DNA from: Anticarsia gemmatalis
Lineage: Eukaryota > Arthropoda > Insecta > Lepidoptera > Erebidae
Direction of reading: 5' to 3'
Assembly: GCF_050436995.1 (NCBI RefSeq)
Contig: NC_134775.1
Location: forward strand, 8,285,124-8,349,123
Length of the DNA: 64,000 nucleotides
This document shows, in pieces, positions 20,598 to 31,092 of the stretch (within the stretch, counting starts at the first letter, position 1; every line of letters starts with the position of its first letter). The notes under the pieces were generated by a model, which was not told the DNA's origin, made no database searches, and saw only the letters and a list, made by a program, of their open reading frames with translations. The translations under genes were made by a program, and so were the position numbers.

Positions 20598-22073
20598 TTA
20601 CTCTTCAACATCTGAAGATATTAAAATTTCTTCAGATGGTAAAATAACATTTTCATCATCTTTGGTTTCTTTAAATAAGTCCTCGTGATGCACAACATTT
20701 TCAGTTAGTGATTTTAAAAGCCAAAGAACTTTTTCAAGTAGCACCAATCGCTTGCTATTTTTTTGGCGACTACTGAGTGACATCATGGACAGAAATGGAT
20801 CTGAAAATTCTAAAGCTCGGTGAAATAGGTCAAGTACAGTTGTCTTCCGGTTTAATTGTCTTGTATGGTGTTCTCTATCATAACGCCAGAATTTATTACG
20901 AGATTCTGAAGCTTGCTCACTCAGCATACCCATTGGTAACGAACTAAACTTTATTATTTGACTTCCGTGAGCTAATATTTTGTGAAGTGTAACTGACATG
21001 TAGCACCACTCGTATTTTTCTACATATTTTGCAGTTAAATTGGCACAAAATTCATAAAACTTTTCAGGATCTATTTCACAACTACTTGACAGCGCCACTA
21101 ATATAACATGTAAATCATCCACAAGCCATTCTTCGACGCCTAGAATTTTTGCAAATGTTTTTCTGTGTAAGTCCGATAAAGCAGTGCGGGCTGTGTTTCC
21201 ATCATTGGATGTTCCTGAATTCGGACGTACAACGTCGACTGCCAAAGACATTTTAGCATAAATTTCAGCTTGGATTCTTGTTTTCCGCTCCTCAACAATC
21301 TTGGCTTCAGTCGATTTTTTTGAGACTCTCCATTTTCGCACTGCCGGGTCATTTTTGTATCCTAAATGAAGAAGAAACTCAAAAATTCTAATCCATGCGT
21401 GCAACGGGCTTAGACCATATTTTAGCGCTTCCGAATTAACTGGCCTCTCAAAAATCTTATCCAGTTAATTAAATTCTGTACATGTGGCATCGCAACACGC
21501 GCATCGTAATTGAGATTTAGTATCTGTAATCGCGTTAAATACTTTGCCGTCAATTAAGGTCAAATATAATTTGGGATCTCCAATGACATTAATCCCGGCG
21601 CTAGTTTCGGCATAAATAGATGCGAGATCTTTCGTTTCCTCCTCAACCCGGTTTTTTTCTTGCAAAGTCAATTCTTTAGATTCAGATCGATACTGAATCT
21701 TGATTGGGCGACAAAACCTGTAAGATTGAGGGTTTGGGTTTGACCACAGTACGAAACCGACGTTAGTTTTTATTCTTAAAGGTATGTAAGTTGTTGTAAA
21801 TATACTATGTTCGTCATTATCGCCATCTGGCCTGGCAAAACTTTGCTTATACGTCGATTGTCTCTTACTGCCGTCAAACCCCCAAAAACCCTGAAAAACG
21901 CAATAAATTGTATCGATTTGTTTTTGGTTGCAGTACTCGTTAATACTTTCTTCTAATGATTCAACGAGTCGACGAAATGAGTGCATAATCAGGCTGAAGA
22001 GAGACACTGTTGTTTCTCTTTCTGTTACTAGAACTTCGCTGTCGGGATAACATTTTTTTTTCGTTGATTGCAC
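20598..22073 (-). pseudogene. Transib transposase, catalytic core and C-terminus
   Basis: Cut-and-paste transposase of the RAG1-related family. The 22073-21468 part has the first acidic block GFWGFDGSKRQSTYKQ and the second, LTLIDGKVFNA, followed by LRCACCDAT, which matches the RAG1 zinc-binding position in spacing. After an in-frame TAA (21465-21467) the same frame continues (LDKIFERPVNSEAL, then SPLHAWIRIFEFLLHLGY) to the third block MLSEQASESRNKFWRYDR with the expected catalytic glutamate. It ends at 20598 with an acidic tail. One nonsense codon and a frameshift at about 22040 break it. Confidence 0.75.
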
Positions 22074-22526
22074 TTTATAATAAACTGGGTAAATATTGTG
22101 TCCTCGTGATTTTGCATTATACCATTATAGAGGGTTATATAGTCCTCAACAGTAAGTTTTCTGTCTACTATTAAACAAAGAGCTTCATCAGGGCTATACT
22201 GTTGTTTATGTGCACTTTCTCGCTTTGATTTTATAATTTTTGCGATTGTGGTTGCTGCAGTAGGGGCTTTTAGGCATTCTTTAATGACAAACTCGAAATC
22301 AACGGCAGATTTGCTACTAAGTTTATTTCCGTCTTCGTATGTTACAATTTTAGAGAAAACTTTTAATATTTTGGCTGCAGGCTGATCTTTTAACTCTTCT
22401 GCAAGACGTTTCGATATGCGGCGCAGCTGACGATTGCTCAGACTTTCGTATTGCTTAGAAGTGGAAGGATCCAATGAAACAGGAGTAGGGTTTGGTGGTT
22501 CTGTGATGCATTCCATCTCTCTGGAT
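22028..22526 (-). pseudogene. Transib transposase, middle N-terminal part
   Basis: Reads MECITEPPNPTPVSL, NRQLRRISKRLAEELKDQPA, then SPDEALCLIVDRKLTVEDY, before the frame changes at about 22040 into the catalytic core. The N-terminal 40 residues of the longer reading frame starting at 22651 come from the SINE and are not transposase. Removing the SINE joins this frame directly to 22770-23416. Confidence 0.65.
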
Positions 22527-22760
22527 AATAATAATAATAATAATGTCCTCCTAGCCGATATACGGCTACGGCGGTCAGTTTCATTGAAACTGGCCATCTG
22601 TGCAGAACTTTGTTTATAGTGTCCAAGTGTGTGCACAATACACAGGTACACTCTCTATTCCATCACTCTCACAGTTTGGTGGGACGGATAACCGACACGA
22701 CCAGTGAGAGGTCAGGCGCAGGACCGACGGCTTTACGTGCTCTCCGAGGCACGGAAAGTG
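22527..22760 (-). mobile_element. SINE of a Lepidoptera type, inserted in the Transib gene
   Basis: A 234-bp insert flanked by exact 9-bp duplications TCTCTGGAT (22518-22526 and 22761-22769). On the minus strand it ends with an (ATT)n tail (22527-22545 on +). The body holds GTCCTCCTAGCCGATATACG, CAAGTGTGTGCACAATACAC and GACGGATAACCGACACGACC, words I recognise from a widespread lepidopteran SINE family (Metulj-like). The family name is from memory and unverified. Confidence 0.65.
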
Positions 22761-22769
22761 TCTCTGGAT

Positions 22770-23416
22770 GTAGAGGGAGCATCTACTTGTCCAATGTTAG
22801 TTTCTTCCACTTCTGCGATGATTTGTGTGGATTCGGAAGTTGTTTCTCGTTGTTCTATGTCTGGCGACATCTTATCATCAGAGCTACCGACAGATTCTTT
22901 TAACAACACTCCGAGATCAAAGTTAGTCGATAGCCAAATATTGTTTTTCTTTATAATAACTGACTGCTTTCTGTGACAATCCTTGTATTTCTTTTCACAT
23001 TTGCTTATGAATTTTGTCAGTGTATTTTGAACATTTTTTAAGCTATTCTTGATAATAGCAGGAATGCCTTTCGGGTAAATTGCGTTCATGACTATTTCAG
23101 TTCGTTGAGTAACATCCAAATCTATTGGTCGAATTTTCGGGCCTTGCGACCGAGCATTTGATTCCAATATTTTTAAGACCTCAAGACCAGTCAACGTCAA
23201 TGGTATATTCGTCGTATATGTGGGACGCATTGCTGCGCTAGTATTTTCATTCTCGGTAGAATGATAACCTGCCACTCGCTGACCAACATGAGGGTTGGCG
23301 CCCTCATGCCCCCCTAGCATTAAGTCCCCCGGTCGAGGCCCGGAAGGACATCCCCCCGCAGAATGGGTCAGGTCCTGCGGAGGCAATGTGTCGCCATGGG
23401 TCTTTACCGGCTCCAT
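22770..23416 (-). pseudogene. Transib transposase, N-terminal part
   Basis: Read from 23416, the first ~60 residues (Gly/Pro-rich, GC-rich DNA) look foreign to the A/T-rich gene and may be another repeat. From about TNIPLTLTGLEVLKILESNA the sequence is gene-like (RPIDLDVTQRTEIVMNAIYP, FISKCEKKYKDCHRKQSVI). The frame is continuous with 22526-22028 once the SINE and one duplication copy are removed. The true start is not determined. Confidence 0.5.
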
Positions 23417-23720
23417 GACGCCTCACCACTAGCACCTAGCACTATCCACACCTGGATTTTTTTTACAATATAGTATATTATAGTATGAAACTATTCATGC
23501 TGAAAAAAAATGCGGATACAGACTAATCAAATAAAAAATATTTAAATTTTACATACAAACTTGATTTTTCCTTCTATTTACGACTATTTGATTTTTTTTT
23601 CTACTTAACTAGTAGATATACCAGTTCTTTTTAAAACCTTATTTATAACAATTGAAAAATCATACATTTGAGACGAAATAATGCATTTCTATGGTGTCTA
23701 TGAAGTTTTCTCGAGTTTTA

Positions 23721-23842
23721 AAATAACTTCTAAACTAAACATAAAAAAATCATGGTTCCTTTCCAGAAGTTTTAGTTCTTCGCTGGATCTATAAGATGAA
23801 GGGATAAAATATAGGTGACCGCAATTAAAGGAGAATTGTGTG
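23721..23842 (-). repeat. Transib right terminal inverted repeat
   Basis: Reverse complement starts CACACAATTCTCCTTTAATT and then matches the left repeat (TGCGGTCACCTATATTTTAT, ATCCAGCGAAGAACTAAAAC). Differences from the left repeat cluster in the first 15 bp. Confidence 0.8.
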
Positions 23843-24447
23843 CGTGGGTCGTGGAGTAGTAGAGGAGCACGTGGCACAAAATTACAACAGCACCGCGGAT
23901 CGTGCATTTTTTTATATGAACCCTTCAAAGATAGATGGCATTGCAATCCATTACACAACTTTCCCCAAACTTATTTGTTTTTGTTTCACTATTAAAAAAT
24001 GTAAATAGCAACCGAAATGACTATACAATATGCATCATATGTTTTTCAAACTTTAACAATCTATGAATATACATACATATATCATCTTATAATATTATAA
24101 TGCAACGGGTCTTACACGCGATTGAAAATTTAAAGGTTAGGATACCTTATTTGCTGCCCGACGTTTCGATCGAATTACATCGACCATGGTCACGAGCTGA
24201 CTGATGTGGCTGCTAAGCGTCGTCTCCTTGCGGCGCGAGTTTCGACGCCTACCCTCACTTGGTTTTGACTAAGTATACAATGTTCGGAGTTGTCGGTACT
24301 TCGACACACAACACTAACGACGTCTTTACACTGGTGCGTTACGTCATGCCAACGACGGCTGCACTTGCTGATGACAAGATTCCACGGAGATGATAAACGG
24401 TATCCATCTTCACGGTTGAAATTAGTATGTTTTTTGATTTCAACCGC

Positions 24448-25071
24448 TTATCGAACTATCCTGGAGTAATAGTGACAATCTGTGGAGAGGACTCGGGGTT
24501 GATGTAGCTCGATCCAGTAGTGATTGGTTCCTGCTTCCAACAAGTGCTCAGCTATCGCGGATTTGTTGAATTGGCGGTTCTTGAGAGCTGCGATGTATGA
24601 ACTACGGCAGCTACAATCTACCTTGTAAACGCCAGGTGTCTGAAGAGGAATTACATCCTTTGGCGTGCGCAAATGGTTAGCTACTTTGGAGTACGGACTA
24701 TATACAGTCTTTATGGAGTATTTCTTCAATACTGTTCCAACTTTATCCGTTACTCCTTTTATGTAGGGCATAAAAGCTGGTACTCTGCTAACACCAGTCT
24801 GACATTCTTGCCGCTTCAGACGTCGTTCGGTTCTCCTGTATCCGTTTCGCTTAAGTACCTCCTGAACGTGTGAGAGTTCACCGTCTAGGTGTTCAGGGTC
24901 ACAAAAGTCGTATGCTCTATTTGTCAGCGAAGCCACCACGGATTGCAGGTGTCGCGGATGATGATGCAAATCTGCGTGAAGATACCTATCGATGTGTGTC
25001 GGTTTTCGGTAAACAGTGTGGCCCAAGGTACCATCTGTTCTCACCTTTGCTTTGATATCGAGAGAGGCCAA
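24448..25071 (-). pseudogene. Penelope-like RT C-terminus and damaged GIY-YIG endonuclease
   Basis: It opens LDIKAKVRTDGTLGHTVYRK, then HADLHHHPRHLQSVVASLT, the conserved segment after the RT palm in this class. It ends with the endonuclease: TPGVYKVDCSCRSSYIAALKN, then AEHLLEAGTNHYWIELH. The GIY-YIG pair appears as GVY and SYIA. The central arginine-containing helix seems shortened, since little separates SYIA from AEH. The M at 25071 is only the first methionine; the frame enters by a shift from the RT part at about 25063. Confidence 0.75.
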
Positions 25072-25907
25072 CCATCTGTCTGTCTTCCATATGTGAAGTT
25101 GATGTTAGGATGAATGGAGTTCAGGGTGTTCAACAGCCGTTCTACGTCTTGTTTATCTTCTCTCATGATACAAGACACATCGTCGACATATTATCTTTTC
25201 CATAGCTTCACATTGGATGCCTGCATATCTATGGATTGCTCAAAATGTTCCATCCAGATGTTGGCCATAACCGGTGCCACTGGGCTACCCATGGCCACTC
25301 CGTCAATCTGGAGGTAGTATTGTCCACGATAGAGAAAGTAGTTACCTTCTAAAGAGTTCTTCAGTAAAACGACGAACTCACTAGACAGACCGTTTTCCCT
25401 CAACTTCATCTCATCGACATTAAGACAGTCATGTATGGGAACGTTGGTGAACAGTGACTCCACATCAAAACTCACCATAACCTCATCCGGTTCCACTCTC
25501 ATGGTCTTGATGATATCGACAAAGTGACGAGAGTCCTTCACGAAGGATGCAGTCTTACCTGTTAACGGTTGCAGCACTGACGCGATGTGTTTTGCCAAAT
25601 CATAGGTGGGAGTATCGATTTGACTCACTATAGGGCGCAGCGGTACACTCACCTTATGTACTTTTGGCAAACCGTATAACTTAGGCGGCTGAACGCACTT
25701 GGGTCTTGCGAGCCGTTGAAACACATCCTCCGCGAAAAGGTCTTCATGGTCCTTGATGAGTGAATGTATACGTTTCGTCACTCTGGCAGTAGGGTTATAT
25801 GACATTGGTTTGTAAACCGAAGTGTCACTCAACAGACTCCGTATTCTTCTGTCATAGTCTTCTGAGTCCATTATTACGGTGACATTTCCTTTATCAGCCT
25901 TAAGCAC
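25064..25907 (-). pseudogene. Penelope-like reverse transcriptase
   Basis: Motifs in order: LKADKGNVTVIMD, PPKLYGLPKVHK, VPLRPIVSQIDTPTYDLAKH, VMVSFDVESLFTNVPI (motif A), YYLQIDGVAMGSPVAPVMAN (motif B). A TAA at 25191-25193 falls immediately before the YVDD active site (25190-25179), which is itself preserved and followed by REDKQDVERLLNTLNS. A frameshift at about 25063 leads to the endonuclease part, and another at about 25905 separates the N-terminus. Confidence 0.8.
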
Positions 25908-26116
25908 TAAGATATCACCCGCAGTTTCGATAGTGCTTGACGCTCTTCCATAGTAACGTTCGATTTCGGCAGCTTGGATTTTCGTAGAATAACGGCAACA
26001 TCCTGTCTAAGTGTATCCGCATCGTTAGACGGCACCTTGTTACGCGTTATTACTTCCTCAACTCCACTTATGAAACTTAGCTCCAGGTCCAGATGGAATA
26101 CCAGGTCATGTATGGG
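25907..26116 (-). pseudogene. Penelope-like element, N-terminal fragment
   Basis: Reads LELSFISGVEEVITRNKVPS, LRQDVAVILRKSKLPKSNVT, MEERQALSKLR, the usual segment before the Penelope RT. The methionine at 26191 belongs to the adjoining LINE on the other strand, not to this gene. Confidence 0.65.
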
Positions 26117-27571
26117 TGTTAAGCTTAACTGTTCTTGGTGATAAGCTGAGAAGGCTTTTTGACAGCTATTTCCATTTTGGTATATTTCCATCTGTTTGGA
26201 AAGAAGCGAAATTAGTTCTTGTTAAGAAAGAGGGTAGAACAGCCAACTCCCCGTCTGCATTTCGACCTATATGTTTACTAGACGAAGGATCCAAATTATT
26301 TGAAAGAATAATTTTCGAACGCCTCAATACGCATTTAACCCGTGTTGGCCCGGATTTAGCAGATTGCCAATATGGTTTTCGACACGGTAGGTAAACAGTG
26401 GACGCCATTCTTAAGGTGCGCTCAATTACAGAGCAAATAATGAATCAAGGAGGAGTGGCGTTAGCTAGATATAGTTAATGCTTTTAACTCGTTACCATGG
26501 ACTGTAATTAAAGAGGCCCTGATTTATCACAGAGTACCTTCCTACCTGCGGGCTATAATTGATTCTTATTTAGATAATAGGCGCATCCAATTTATTGGGC
26601 GTGATGGATTGGAAAGCAGGGAAGTTACTTGTGGTGTTCCGCAAGGATCTGTTCTTGGGCCTCTGCTTTGGAACCTTGCGTATGATGTTGTCCTTCGTGT
26701 TAGCTTACCTGTGGGTGTTTATGTTATTTGCTATGCAGATGACACACTAGTCGTTGCATGTGGACATTCCTTTTTGGAGACCAAACATCTCGCGGAACTC
26801 GGAGTAGCAAGAATAGTAAACAAAATTCATGAGTTAGGTCTACAAATAGCACCTCATAAAACCGAAGCTCTCTGGTTTCACAAACTTGCTCGTCGTAGTG
26901 AACCTCCAATTTTGTCACTTCAGGTTGGTAACGCGGAGGTGCAGATTAATCGCCACATTAAATACCTTGGCTTAATACTAGACGGTCGATGGAGGTTCGA
27001 TGAGCATTTTAGCCGATTGATTCCTCGTGTTGAGAGATTTGTAGGTGCGCTCCATAGAATATTGCCAAATCTTGGGGGTCCCTGCGAGGAAGTCCGCCGC
27101 CTTTACGCTGGAGTTATCCGCTCGATGACTCTCTATGGTGCTCCGGTTTGGTCGGATCGACTTTCATGTGTCCAACGGCATAGACGAAAATTTTACAGTA
27201 TGCAGCGCAAAGTCGCTATTCGTATAGTTAGAGGATATCGAACTATTTCTTTTGAAGCAGCTACATTTTTAGCTCGTTTTCCTCCTCTGGATAAATTAGC
27301 GAATATGGATGCTAGGGTATACAACCGAATCCGCTCCTTGCGTCAAGGTGGCGAGAACGTGGTGGTAAAGACGGTAGAAAATATTAAACGAGAAGAACAT
27401 GAACACGCTCTTGTAATTTGGCGAGAAAGGCTTTTTGAGCCACAAAGCGTGCGGCAACGCATTGTTGAGGCTATTCTTCCGTCTTTTGAAATTGGCTTAA
27501 AAGGAAAACGCGGGTTACTTTCCGACTGGCTCAAGTTTTTACTGGCCATGGATGCTTTGGGGTGTACTTAA
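26117..27571 (+). pseudogene. R1-clade reverse transcriptase fragment
   Basis: The first piece (to 26394) has FGIFPSVWKEAKLVLVKKEG, SAFRPICLLDEGSKLFERII and DCQYGFRHGR, then a TAA inside the R-S-T box. After a one-base loss near 26475, the long frame from 26609 contains CGVPQGSVLGPLLWNLAYD and CYADDTLVVACG, with an intact YADD. The thumb follows (RRLYAGVIRSMTLYGAPVW). The frame is lost at 27571. So the catalytic triad is kept, but two breaks precede it. Confidence 0.85.
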
Positions 27572-27896
27572 ATAGGATTGGTCGTGAACTGACAGCGCAA
27601 TGCCATCACTGTTCTGATGAGTGGGATTCTGCTCAGCATACACTTCAATCGTGTACAGCGTGGGATTCAGAACGTCGGACATTAGGGGAACACATAGGTT
27701 TAATTTGTCCTTATCAGTTGTGGTGTCGAAAATGCTTGTAGATGACACTGCGTGGAAGGCTATGGGTGCGTGGAAGGCTATGGGTCTATTTTGTGAAATT
27801 GTTATGAAAAAAAAGGAAGCAGCGGAAAGAGAAAGGGAGAGAGCAGACCCTAATCGTAGAAGAAGGCGTCATCTTCAAAGAGGTGGTACAACGTAA
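27572..27896 (+). pseudogene. R1-clade ORF2 C-terminus with CHHC finger
   Basis: After the frameshift, sequence gives QCHHCSDEWDSAQHTLQSC, the C-terminal zinc finger of R1-group ORF2. A later frame has FCEIVMKKKEAAERERE and ADPNRRRRRH, the basic tail ending at 27896. An 18-bp unit CGTGGAAGGCTATGGGTG is tandemly duplicated at 27751-27786 (six extra residues). Confidence 0.75.
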
Positions 27897-28152
27897 TTTG
27901 GCGCTGTACAATAGTTAAAGTGAAGTTTTGTATATAGGCAGTGCTCAAAGGAAACTTAGTTTTCTGTGGGAAGTGCTTCGGCAAAGCACCTAGAGAAACT
28001 CTGGATAGCACATTGCGGTACCAGAGTTTCTCTTAAGAGTGTTGTTGGTTGGTCGAGGGTGGTTTTAGTCGGTAGGAATCCGACATAACCCGAGTAGTAA
28101 CTACGAATAGGGTATCTTTAGAAGATTTCCCCCTCGTTAATAAAAAAAAAAA

Positions 28153-28786
28153 GGGTGGCCCAGCAAAATATTCACGTTTTTATACTATTCTAATGGAAAT
28201 AAAGTACTTTAATTTTCATTACATTACCATTAGTTTTATTTCTCTGTAATCTTGAAATATGCAGTAATTTATAATAAGCCTATATAAGCCTAATACTTTT
28301 GGCCAAGGCTGTACGTAACAAAGATGTGATAGGCCAATATGGATGCTTCGTACTTTTTTTCGTGGATTATGATTGTTATGAATTATGATGAGCTAGTTTC
28401 TCTGATAAAAATATTGATGGATATTGATTGTTAGGTATCACTATGTACATTTTTTATGGATGAGTTATAAAAATGTTTCGTGTTTATTTTATTAGCTTTA
28501 ATTTGGTTTTATGTCGGTACTAAATATCAAAGTATTCGTACCTTATAAAGGTTATTTTTGTGTGAAACAGTTTCTGCAAAGTAATTTAAACATACATCAA
28601 TAATTTTTGTAATGTTATTCGGTACTTAAATAAAACTACAATGCAAAGAGTAACAACTGTCACAAGTAAAACTAGTGACTCGTCGCAGTCATAGGTCAAA
28701 GTTTGTCATATAATTTTATTGAATCTACGTAAATTGATGTCGGAATTGATTGATGCGGAAATCGGATGTTATCCAAATTTCGGTTT
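28153..28786. other. A/T-rich non-coding stretch
   Basis: No gene. Sequence just after the LINE tail (GGGTGGCCCAGCAAAATATTC) and near 28300 (TTTGGCCAAGGCTG) looks like transposon-end sequence but could not be paired. Confidence 0.35.
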
Positions 28787-29210
28787 CGTGTTAGTCGTGT
28801 CGTGTGTGAACTGTTGTCAATTGTTAATTATTATTGTTTAAGTTTTGTGTTGTTAGTGTTTTTATTGTTATTTTTTTTGTTATTATTATTATTGTTGTTG
28901 TTATTATTGTTATTTTGTGGCGAAATGCAGTTTAGTGCGCGTTAGCACGCAGAAATACTGATGTGCTACGGTGAAGCACGTGGTAACGCACAGCGTGCTC
29001 TGAACCTGTGCGTTCAGAGACACCCAAACGCTAGCCGTCTCACGGAAAGTCGCATGATTACCCGGGCGTACCAATGCGTGTTGGATAATCAGCCGATTGT
29101 CCCGCAGCAGGAAGGTGCCGGAAGAATGTTGCGTCCACGTGCGGTGGAAAACGTTTTGGAAGCCGTGCACCAGAATCCGCGTTTAGGTAGGGTAGACCGG
29201 GGACAAGTGT
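28787..29210 (+). pseudogene. DNA transposon 5' end with helix-turn-helix N-terminus
   Basis: The upstream non-coding part (CGTGT...GTCGTGTCGTGTGTGAACTG) matches the arms of the foldback element at 37885-39600. Coding sequence from about 28958 reads MCYGEARGNAQRALNLCVQR, PNASRLTESRMITRAYQCVL, then RAVENVLEAVHQNPRLGRV. This resembles the N-terminal DNA-binding domain (DUF4817-like) of an insect Tc1/mariner-related transposase group. It stops at 29210 in unrelated sequence, so the catalytic domain is absent here. A matching C-terminal piece lies at 37444-37728. Confidence 0.6.
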
Positions 29211-29645
29211 AGCATTTTAACTTTAACGGTCATTTCTGAGTTTATTGCTAATATTGTGCCAATAGAACCAATATTAATTGATACTTAGTTTAGTTGGCTA
29301 TAAGTTAGTATTATCTTTAGATGTGTAGAAACAATACAAACGTAAATATTTTCCTTTTTAGTTGGTCGGGGGAATTGGTACAACTGTCCCCGTCCCTGAG
29401 TCAGTTGTACCATTTTTATGATGAAATAAAACACAGTGATTTGAATAGAAATATATACTTTTTCGAATGGTACTATCTCAGCAGAATAGCTTACAATCAA
29501 ATTATAAACAAAACACACAAACACAAGTAAACTTCTCAAGTTTAATCAATATAAAAATTAAAAACATAAAACAACAGTTTCCTCGTCTATATTAATGAAA
29601 TCTGAGTAAATAACTATGAAACATGGTTTTTTAAGTTTTATGAGC
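29211..29645. other. Non-coding stretch
   Basis: No recognised gene. It carries ATTGGTACAACTGTCCCCGT and its partial inverse (TCAGTTGTACCA) near 29375-29412, an imperfect inverted repeat possibly from a small MITE. Confidence 0.35.
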
Positions 29646-30406
29646 TTCATATTTCAAAATCAAAATCAAATCAGTTATTCATATAGGTCAAATGTTGACA
29701 CTTATGATAGTCAATGATACAGAGAGTGAATTTACCGCCAGTTCGGAAGGTAGGGCCAATGAGAAGAGCTGGCAAGAAACTCCAGGCCACTCTTTTTATT
29801 CGCCAATTAATTTTAACAATCTTTCTATTAGGTATAAATCTTTGATGATGTAAGGAGCTGCTACCAACACTACCGAACACACATAGGTATAATATAAATA
29901 AATCAATATAAAGGTGCTAATAAGTAAGATAACAAGTGTATTGGAAGCATGATGGGAGCATCTACCTACATCATGATAGTATTGCAGTCATAAGAGGCAT
30001 CTCAAGAGCATACTATGGCACAAGGAATTATATCGATTAATAGCTATTTACTTAAAAAAAAAAATATTTGGCAAATTCACCACAACCAGGACGACCAGTC
30101 ACCCCAAGCAACACCCGTTCACGAGTATGACGCATGGACCAGCCATCACCCCCTTCGCACATATTAGAGGGAAGGGGGTGACCCGGCACACGACGCCGCC
30201 GCAAGCAATGACATTTTAGTGAGCATGACGAACCTTGGCATGTGGGAGCCCACCATATCTATCAACAAAAGAAAACGAGTGCCACTGAGGCTCGTGTAAT
30301 ACCTCTCTGTTACAGAGTTAAAATACTACTGCTTAATATTTATACAATGCAAAGATGAATATATACATACAGAGATATTTAATTTTGATTTGTGTAGAAC
30401 GAACAA

Positions 30407-30701
30407 CTAATCCCATGATTTCTTGTCCATTATATAACCCCTTTTAATAAGATGATCTTTAACAACTAATTTGAATTTTTGTTGGGGTAAATCCATAACA
30501 CTGCTGGGAAGTTTGTTATACAACCGAACACCAAGACCTGCAAATGAGTTGTGTACTTTTTGCAATCTATTGCAGGGACCTACTAATTTGTGCTTATTTC
30601 TGGTATTAATGTTATGAATGTCACTATTCTTAGCAAACGAATTTATGTTTTGTTTGATGAACATCAAATTCGCAAAAATATACTGTGATGCCACCGTCAG
30701 T
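30407..30701 (-). pseudogene. CR1/Jockey-like ORF2 C-terminus
   Basis: Reads ASQYIFANLMFIKQNINSFA, NSDIHNINTRNKHKLVGP, and GLGVRLYNKLPSSVMDL, the conserved C-terminal segment of this LINE group, ending at a TAA at 30407. The frame joins that of 35915-36329 when the Gypsy insertion and one target duplication are removed. Confidence 0.75.
30697..30701. repeat. 5-bp target duplication of Gypsy, left copy
   Basis: TCAGT, repeated at 35915-35919 outside the other LTR. Confidence 0.75.
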
Positions 30702-30904
30702 GTGGAGATTGAGTCTTATGTGTCGCAGCAGGTTTTGAGTGAGGATAAAATAATGTAGGCACACTCGTTTGTTTGTAATGACAGAATGCACTTTATTTAA
30801 TATTGATGCATTAATATATAGGAGTAAAGATTACATCATTATTAGTCATACAATTCACATGATGTTGTTACAATACAATTAGGGCGCAGTCATTGACCGC
30901 CATA
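30702..30904 (-). repeat. Gypsy 3' LTR
   Basis: Matches 35712-35914 except for four substitutions. A purine run (rc AAAAAGGGGGGAA, 30907-30920 on +) lies directly beside it on the inner side and serves as the polypurine tract. Confidence 0.85.
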
Positions 30905-30920
30905 ATATTCCCCCCTTTTT
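30905..30920 (-). other. Gypsy polypurine tract
   Basis: On the minus strand AAAAAGGGGGGAATAT immediately precedes the 3' LTR. This is the usual position for priming plus-strand DNA synthesis. Confidence 0.75.
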
Positions 30921-31092
30921 AATGAAAGTTAAACAAATTAAGAAATTAGTAAAATAAAAAATTATATAGTTACTACATTACATACTGCAAATAATAGTTA
31001 TTATTACGTTTTGAATTGAACTTTTCGCGTGATGGGTATATTTTGGTTTACACTGGTTCACTTGAAACTGTAACCACACTTGCACTGCACTT

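Larger units (their letters stand above)
20023..23842 (-). mobile_element. Transib transposon (RAG1-related), 3.82 kb, degraded
   Basis: Both ends start CACAC and share an imperfect inverted repeat of about 120 bp (20023-20148 and 23721-23842), including ATTGCGGTCACCTATATTTT. It is flanked by CGTGG duplications. The internal minus-strand gene carries the three acidic catalytic blocks and zinc-binding residues of the RAG1/Transib family. It is interrupted by a SINE, one stop and one frameshift. Confidence 0.8.
24100..26116 (-). mobile_element. Penelope-like element, 5' truncated and broken
   Basis: Order on the minus strand: N-terminal region, RT, then a GIY-YIG endonuclease region and a 3' flank containing GATCGAAACGTCGGGCAGC. 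Four frames are used, so the gene is dead. The 5' side abuts an R1-clade LINE fragment at about 26117. Penelope-like elements are a separate retroelement class that lacks LTR-type integrase. Confidence 0.8.
26117..28152 (+). mobile_element. R1-clade LINE, 5' truncated, with poly(A) tail
   Basis: Starts inside the RT domain, runs through the C-terminal zinc finger, a 3' UTR of about 240 bp and a poly(A) tail at about 28140-28152. 5' truncation is the normal result of incomplete target-primed reverse transcription. It is a different, more A/T-rich lineage than the R1-clade copy at 9365-15430. Confidence 0.85.
29646..30701 (-). mobile_element. CR1/Jockey-like LINE, 3' part
   Basis: Minus-strand LINE whose 5' part is at 35915-37443; the Gypsy element separates them. 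This part holds the C-terminal coding end (30701-30407) and a 3' UTR with GGTAGGGCCAATGAGAAGAG, a word common in lepidopteran LINE 3' ends. It finishes in a short CAAAAT-type repeat at about 29650. Confidence 0.75.

Noticed and set aside
22527..22651. N-terminal Leu-rich segment of the middle Transib frame
   Set aside because: It is translated from the SINE and its (ATT)n tail, not from transposase.
24100..24260. Hammerhead ribozyme in the Penelope 3' flank
   Set aside because: GATCGAAACGTC and CTGATGTGG resemble core words, but the CUGAUGA core is not intact and no three-helix layout could be drawn by eye. A structure search would be needed.
29671..29880. 69-aa minus-strand frame
   Set aside because: It falls in the 3' UTR of the CR1/Jockey-like LINE, downstream of its stop codon.
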